From positions 186,001 to 250,000 of the forward strand of contig NZ_LQOL01000081.1 of the NCBI RefSeq assembly GCF_002101555.1: a DNA stretch of 64,000 bases. Direction: 5' to 3'. A program made the position numbers and the translations under genes. Shown here piece after piece: positions 60,465 to 64,000 of the stretch (position 1 is the stretch's first letter; each line of letters starts with the position of its first letter). Origin of the DNA: Mycolicibacterium canariasense (GTDB lineage: Bacteria; Actinomycetota; Actinomycetes; Mycobacteriales; Mycobacteriaceae). The notes beneath the pieces are model-generated. The model saw only the letters and a list, made by a program, of their open reading frames with translations, did not search any database and had not been told where the DNA came from.

Positions 60465-61247
60465 ATGGAGGAGACACCGGGGGGTGCGGTCGCCGAGGAC
60501 GTACGCCGGCGGATCCTGTCCATGTTGTCCAGCGGGGCGCTGCGGCCGGGAAACCGGTTGGGCACCGAACGCGAGATGGCCGACAAGTTCGGGGTGTCGC
60601 GGGCGACGCTGCGCAGCGCGCTGCTGCCGCTGAGTGAGGCCGGCGTGCTGGAACGGCGCACCGGCCGCCGCGGCGGCACCTTCGTGCGCGCGGATGTGGT
60701 GCAGCGCAACGCCGCCGAGCTGACCGGGCTGCCCGCGTTGTTGCAGAGCGGCGGCCACACCAGCTCCACCAAGGTGCTGGCCACCGACCGCAGGCCGGCC
60801 ACCGCCGCCGAGTCCGCGGCGCTGGAGATCCCGGAGACCGCCGAGGTCTTCGTCATCCGGCGGTTGCGCTATGCCGACGGGGTACCGCTGTCGGTGGACA
60901 TGTCCTGCTTCATCACCGACCAGGTGAGCGACCTGCTGGAGCAGCCGCTGGGCGGTTCCCTGTACGAACTGTTGCGGGTGCGCTACGGCCTGGTGCCGGC
61001 CACCTCGAACGAGACCATCGAGGTGGTCAGCGCCAGCCCGCGCGAGGCGCAGTGGCTCGACATCGCCCACCGCCGGCCGCTGTTGGCCATCACCAGGGTG
61101 GCCAGGGACGCGGCCGGCCGGCCGTTCGAATACGCCTACGACCTTTTCCGGGCCGACCGGGTGCGGCTGACCGCCACCATGACCGTGCATCCGGAGCGGG
61201 AGCGCCGGGCCGGCGACGGCATGGTGGAACGCATCGTCAGCGCCTGA
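60465..61247 (+). CDS. GntR family regulator, HutC subfamily (UTRA domain)
   Basis: 260 residues. N-terminal winged helix: ILSMLSSGALRPGNRLGTEREMADKFGVSRATLRSALLPL with the wing ERRTGRRGGTFVR. The C-terminal UTRA ligand-binding domain (from about 90) shows VFVIRRLRYADGVPLSVDMS and ITRVARDAAGRPFEYAYDLFRADR. It lies one base after the SDR stop and probably represses the divergent amino-alcohol genes through the TGGTCT sites at 58475 and 58648. The effector is unknown. Confidence 0.9.
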   Translation: MEETPGGAVAEDVRRRILSMLSSGALRPGNRLGTEREMADKFGVSRATLRSALLPLSEAGVLERRTGRRGGTFVRADVVQRNAAELTGLPALLQSGGHTSSTKVLATDRRPATAAESAALEIPETAEVFVIRRLRYADGVPLSVDMSCFITDQVSDLLEQPLGGSLYELLRVRYGLVPATSNETIEVVSASPREAQWLDIAHRRPLLAITRVARDAAGRPFEYAYDLFRADRVRLTATMTVHPERERRAGDGMVERIVSA

Positions 61248-61280
61248 TCCCCGGGTCGCTGCGCTCCTGCCCGCCGGTGC

Positions 61281-62291
61281 CTAACCCAGCTTGCGCAGCC
61301 GCGGTTCCAGATCGCGCTTGAACAGGTCCAGGAAGCGGCGCTGGTCGTGCCCGGGCGCGTGGAACACCAGGTGGTTCAGCCCCCACTTGACGTAGTCGGC
61401 GACCTTCTCGACGGCCTCGTCCGGATCGGACGCGACGATCCAGCGCTTGGCCACCTGCTCGATGGGCAGCGCGTCGGCGGCCTTCTCCATCTCGATCGGG
61501 TCGTCGATGGAGTGCTTCTGCTCCGCGGTCAACGACAGCGGTGCCCAGAACCGGGTGTTCTCCAGGGCCAGTTCGGGATCGGTGTCATACGAGATCTTGA
61601 TCTCGATCATCCGGTCGATATCGTCGGGATTCTTGCCCGCCGCCTCGGCGCCCTCGCGCATGGCCGGGATGAGCTTGTCCTTATACAGCTCCTCACCCTT
61701 GCCCGAGGTGCAGATGAAGCCGTCACCGGACCGGCCGGCGTACTTGGCCACCTGCGGCCCGCCGGCGGCGATGTAGATCGGGATGCCCCCCTCGGGCACG
61801 TCGTAGATCGAGGCGCCCTTGGTCTTGTAGTAGTCGCCCTCGAAGTCCACGCGGTCACCGAGCCACAGTTCGCGCATCAGCCGCACGGATTCGCGCAGCC
61901 GGGCATAGCGCTCCTTGAACTCGGGCCACTCGCCCTCGTACCCGGTGGCGATCTCGTTGAGCGCCTCACCGGTGCCGACCCCCAGGAAGATGCGGTCCGG
62001 ATACAGACAGCCCAGGGTCGCGAAAGCCTGCGCGATCACGGCCGGGTTGTACCGGAACGTCGGGGTCAGCACCGACGTGCCGAGGACCAGCCGCTGGGTG
62101 CGTTCGCCCACCGCCGCGATCCAGGCCAGCGACCACGGGGCGTGCCCGCCTTCGTGCCGCCACGGCTGGAAATGGTCACTGACCGTGGCGCTGTCCATGC
62201 CGGCCGCTTCGGCGGCCACTGCCAACTCCACCAGCTCGCGAGGAGCGAACTGTTCTGCTGATGCCTTGTACCCCAATTTGAGTTCAGCCAC
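61281..62291 (-). CDS. fgd1: F420-dependent glucose-6-phosphate dehydrogenase
   Basis: 336 residues, the exact family length. Strong matches to mycobacterial FGD1: AELKLGYKASAEQFAPREL, SDHFQPWRHEGGHAPWS, LGTSVLTPTFRYNPA, GVGTGEALNEIATGYEG and TAEQKHSIDDPIEME. It oxidises glucose 6-phosphate and reduces cofactor F420, the source of reduced F420 that also activates nitroimidazole drugs. The GTG at 62291 follows GGGGAG. It is divergent from the MBL gene with 36 bases between. Confidence 0.97.
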   Translation of the reverse strand: MAELKLGYKASAEQFAPRELVELAVAAEAAGMDSATVSDHFQPWRHEGGHAPWSLAWIAAVGERTQRLVLGTSVLTPTFRYNPAVIAQAFATLGCLYPDRIFLGVGTGEALNEIATGYEGEWPEFKERYARLRESVRLMRELWLGDRVDFEGDYYKTKGASIYDVPEGGIPIYIAAGGPQVAKYAGRSGDGFICTSGKGEELYKDKLIPAMREGAEAAGKNPDDIDRMIEIKISYDTDPELALENTRFWAPLSLTAEQKHSIDDPIEMEKAADALPIEQVAKRWIVASDPDEAVEKVADYVKWGLNHLVFHAPGHDQRRFLDLFKRDLEPRLRKLG

Positions 62292-62314
62292 GTCTACGTT
62301 TCTACTCCCCTGCA

Positions 62315-62320
62315 TAGACT
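62315..62320 (+). promoter_or_regulatory. -10 element for a probable leaderless MBL transcript
   Basis: TAGACT fits TANNNT and lies 7 bases before the ATG at 62328, the spacing of leaderless mycobacterial promoters. No Shine-Dalgarno sequence precedes the ATG. Confidence 0.4.
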
Positions 62321-62327
62321 CGCGGGC

Positions 62328-63071
62328 ATGGCAGTGTCCCTGACGGCGATCACCGAGACCGTGCACTTCGCGCAGACCGACCTGGTCAACTGGACGCTGG
62401 TCACCGGTACCGGCCCCGACGGCGGCGGGGTGCTGTTGATCGACGCCGGTTATCCCGGCGATCGCGACGACGTGGTGCGGACCGTCCGCGATCTCGGTTT
62501 CGGCCCCGAGGATGTGCGCGCCATCCTGTTGACCCACGCCCATGTGGACCACCTGGGTTCGGCCATCTGGTTCGCGAAAACCCATGGCACACCGGTGTAT
62601 ACGCACGCCGCCGAGGTCGGCCATGCCAAGCGGGAATACCTGGAGCAGGCCGCCCCGGTGGATGTGCTGGCCCGCGCCTGGCAGCCGCGCTACCTCACCT
62701 GGTCGCTGGCGCTGATCCGCAAGGGCGGCCTGACCCATGAGGGCATCGGCTCGACGCAGGCCCTGGACGACGCCGTCGCCTCGACGCTGCCCGGCACCCC
62801 GGTGGCCATCCCGACGCCCGGCCACACCGGTGGGCACTGCTCGTATCTGGTGGACGGGGTGCTGGTGGCCGGTGACGCGCTGGTGACCGGACACCCGCTG
62901 AGCACCCGGCGGGGGCCGCAGCTGCTGCCGGGGCTGTTCAACCACGATCAGGACGGCTGTGTCCGCAGCCTCGGGGCACTGGGCATGCTGGACGCCGAGA
63001 TCCTGTTGCCCGGGCACGGACCGGTGTGGCGCGGACCGATCCGGGACGCGGCCGAACAGGCCGCCCGGTGA
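62328..63071 (+). CDS. MBL-fold metallo-hydrolase
   Basis: 247 residues. The metal-binding THAHVDHLGSA motif (about 66-76), GHTGGHCSYL (His 3), VAGDALVTG (bridging Asp) and LLPGHGPVW (last His) are all present, so both metal sites look intact. It corresponds to Rv0406c beside fgd1. The substrate is unknown. A TAGACT -10 is 7 bases upstream. The stop overlaps the methyltransferase GTG (GTGA). Confidence 0.88.
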   Translation: MAVSLTAITETVHFAQTDLVNWTLVTGTGPDGGGVLLIDAGYPGDRDDVVRTVRDLGFGPEDVRAILLTHAHVDHLGSAIWFAKTHGTPVYTHAAEVGHAKREYLEQAAPVDVLARAWQPRYLTWSLALIRKGGLTHEGIGSTQALDDAVASTLPGTPVAIPTPGHTGGHCSYLVDGVLVAGDALVTGHPLSTRRGPQLLPGLFNHDQDGCVRSLGALGMLDAEILLPGHGPVWRGPIRDAAEQAAR

Positions 63072-63829
63072 GCGAGCCGGCGCCGCTGCACACCGACCGG
63101 CTGCGGGCGAATTCGTTCGGGTCGGCGGCCGCCCGCTACGACCGGCACCGCCCCCGTTACCCGGCCGCTCTCATCGCCGATCTGGTTGACCGCCAAGGGA
63201 TCACCGTGCTCGACGTCGGAGCGGGCACCGGTATCGCCACCGCCCAGTTGCGCGACGCCGGCGCCGACGTGCTGGCCGTGGAACCGGATCCGCTGATGGC
63301 CGAGGTGGCCGCGCACAAGGGGCTGGCCGTCGAGGTGGCGACGTTCGAGGACTGGGAGCCCCGCGGTCGCAGCTTCGACCTGGTGGTGTTCGCGCAGTCG
63401 TTCCACTGGGTGGATCCGGAGCCGGCGCTGCGCAAGGTGCGGGCGCTGCTGGCTCCCGGTGGCCGGCTGGCGCTGCTGTGGAACCGCATCGTGCCCGTCA
63501 CCCCGGACCGCGACGAGCTCGGCCGGGCGTACGCGGGCCTGCTCGAGGAATGGCAGCGCCCGTCCACCGATATCGAGGGTGACGACCTCGACCCGCTGCT
63601 GGCGGCTGCCGGGCTGCGCGGTGAACGCCGGCGTTACGTCGAACATCCGCACTACAGCGGCGCGGATTGGGTCGCCATGGTGACCACCTACTCGAACGTG
63701 CTGCGGCTGCCGGCCGCCGATCAGGACGAGCTGCGCAACCGGCTGACGGCCCTCATCGGGCCCGCCGGCGTGGCGGCCACCAACGACGCGCTGGCGGTGC
63801 TGTGCACGGCTCAGGTGAGCACGTCGTAA
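63068..63829 (+). CDS. Class I SAM-dependent methyltransferase
   Basis: 253 residues with SAM motifs VLDVGAGTGIATAQL (about 50-64), VLAVEPDPLMAE, FDLVVFAQSFHWVDPEPALRKV and LAPGGRLALLWNR, a Methyltransf_11 pattern. The C-terminal half has a helical cap typical of the UbiE/trans-aconitate methyltransferase-like group. The GTG at 63068 overlaps the MBL stop by 4 bases. The substrate is unknown. The 3' end overlaps the convergent partial gene by 19 bases. Confidence 0.87.
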   Translation: MSEPAPLHTDRLRANSFGSAAARYDRHRPRYPAALIADLVDRQGITVLDVGAGTGIATAQLRDAGADVLAVEPDPLMAEVAAHKGLAVEVATFEDWEPRGRSFDLVVFAQSFHWVDPEPALRKVRALLAPGGRLALLWNRIVPVTPDRDELGRAYAGLLEEWQRPSTDIEGDDLDPLLAAAGLRGERRRYVEHPHYSGADWVAMVTTYSNVLRLPAADQDELRNRLTALIGPAGVAATNDALAVLCTAQVSTS

Positions 63830-64000
63830 CCGAGCAGGAACACCCCGGTCAGGAACAGACCGCAGGCCAGCACGATGGCCGGCATCAGGATCATCCCGTC
63901 CAGCTCGTCGTCGTCGAACGGGTCGGTGAGCACCCTGCCGAACAGCAACCGGCCGATTTTGTTGGCGCGCAACGTGATCACCGTGCGACGGACGGCCGGT
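63811..64000 (-). CDS. Membrane protein, C-terminal part (partial)
   Basis: Only the last 62 codons are inside the window; the gene enters from the right edge. The visible part has basic and acidic segments (TLRANKIGRLLFG, DPFDDDELDG) and one C-terminal transmembrane helix (MPAIVLACGLFLTGVFLLG), then ends YDVLT. I do not recognise the family. It is convergent with the methyltransferase gene and overlaps it by 19 bases. Confidence 0.6.
   Translation of the reverse strand, partial: PAVRRTVITLRANKIGRLLFGRVLTDPFDDDELDGMILMPAIVLACGLFLTGVFLLGYDVLT

Noticed and set aside
53545..61247. The pta-fgd1 block as a recent mobile island
   Set aside because: No integrase, transposase, tRNA, target duplication or clear base-composition shift was seen at its borders, apart from the AT-richer divergent promoter. 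An insertion relative to M. tuberculosis is plausible but recent transfer is not supported.

Overview
The window is a GC-rich chromosomal segment of a rapidly growing mycobacterium (Mycolicibacterium-type). The evidence is the codon use, the frequent GTG starts, mycobacterial-type lipoproteins, and gene order. From memory of the M. tuberculosis H37Rv map, the block from the Lon-domain gene (7.9 kb) to fgd1 and its MBL neighbour (63 kb) follows the Rv0434-to-Rv0406c order: Lon-domain, ybdK-type ligase, sodC, LytR_C, DUF3263, def, GNAT, xthA, thiC, thiD, lpqL, thiG/S/O, thiE, mutT3, glnX, glnH, pknG, ackA, pta, fgd1. Several accessory blocks interrupt this order. No tRNA, rRNA, insertion sequence or CRISPR array was seen.

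Layout. 0-1.7 kb: the start of a PEP-synthase-like gene, an SRPBCC protein and a DUF1707 membrane protein with a terminator. 1.8-7.9 kb: an Mrp Na+/H+ antiporter operon with a fused A-B subunit, then C, D, E, F and G. 7.9-11.5 kb: a leftward stress and envelope operon (DUF3263, LytR_C, sodC, glutamate-cysteine ligase-like, lipoprotein, Lon domain). 11.6-20.0 kb: a tightly coupled rightward operon, def, GNAT, jetA, jetB, jetC, xthA, DUF1275. Here a Wadjet/MksBEF-type SMC complex without its usual JetD/MksG nuclease is embedded between housekeeping genes. 20-25.5 kb: a leftward oxidative catabolic operon (esterase, SDR, diiron protein, Baeyer-Villiger monooxygenase, MerR regulator, methyltransferase). 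25.6-27.4 kb: an MFS exporter.

27.4-32.2 kb: a TPP riboswitch and the thiC-thiD operon with four downstream genes. 32.2-35.2 kb: divergent SulP and NCS2 transporters. 35.1-37.7 kb: a three-gene type III polyketide synthase cluster. 37.9-44.5 kb: a second TPP riboswitch drives thiO-thiS-thiG, followed on the same strand by an ABC-2 transporter and two M28 peptidase-like lipoproteins, one of which has lost metal ligands. 44.5-45.6 kb: thiE and mutT3. 45.7-50.3 kb: glnX-glnH-pknG, the amino-acid sensing operon. 50.3-53.5 kb: pta-ackA.

53.5-61.2 kb: an accessory block between pta and fgd1. It holds a DUF222/HNH protein with DnaA-box-like sites upstream, then a divergent metabolic cluster (SnoaL-like, class III PLP enzyme, APC permease; APH-fold kinase, SDR, HutC-type GntR). 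I read this cluster as uptake, phosphorylation and ammoniophospholysis of an amino alcohol. 61.3-64 kb: fgd1, an MBL hydrolase, a methyltransferase and a partial membrane protein.

The observations most worth following are: the JetABC set lacking JetD inside the def-xthA operon; the kinase/phospho-lyase cluster with a matching pair of direct repeats; the M28 pseudo-peptidase beside its intact paralogue; and short linker ORFs at operon junctions whose start and stop codons overlap or abut the flanking genes.
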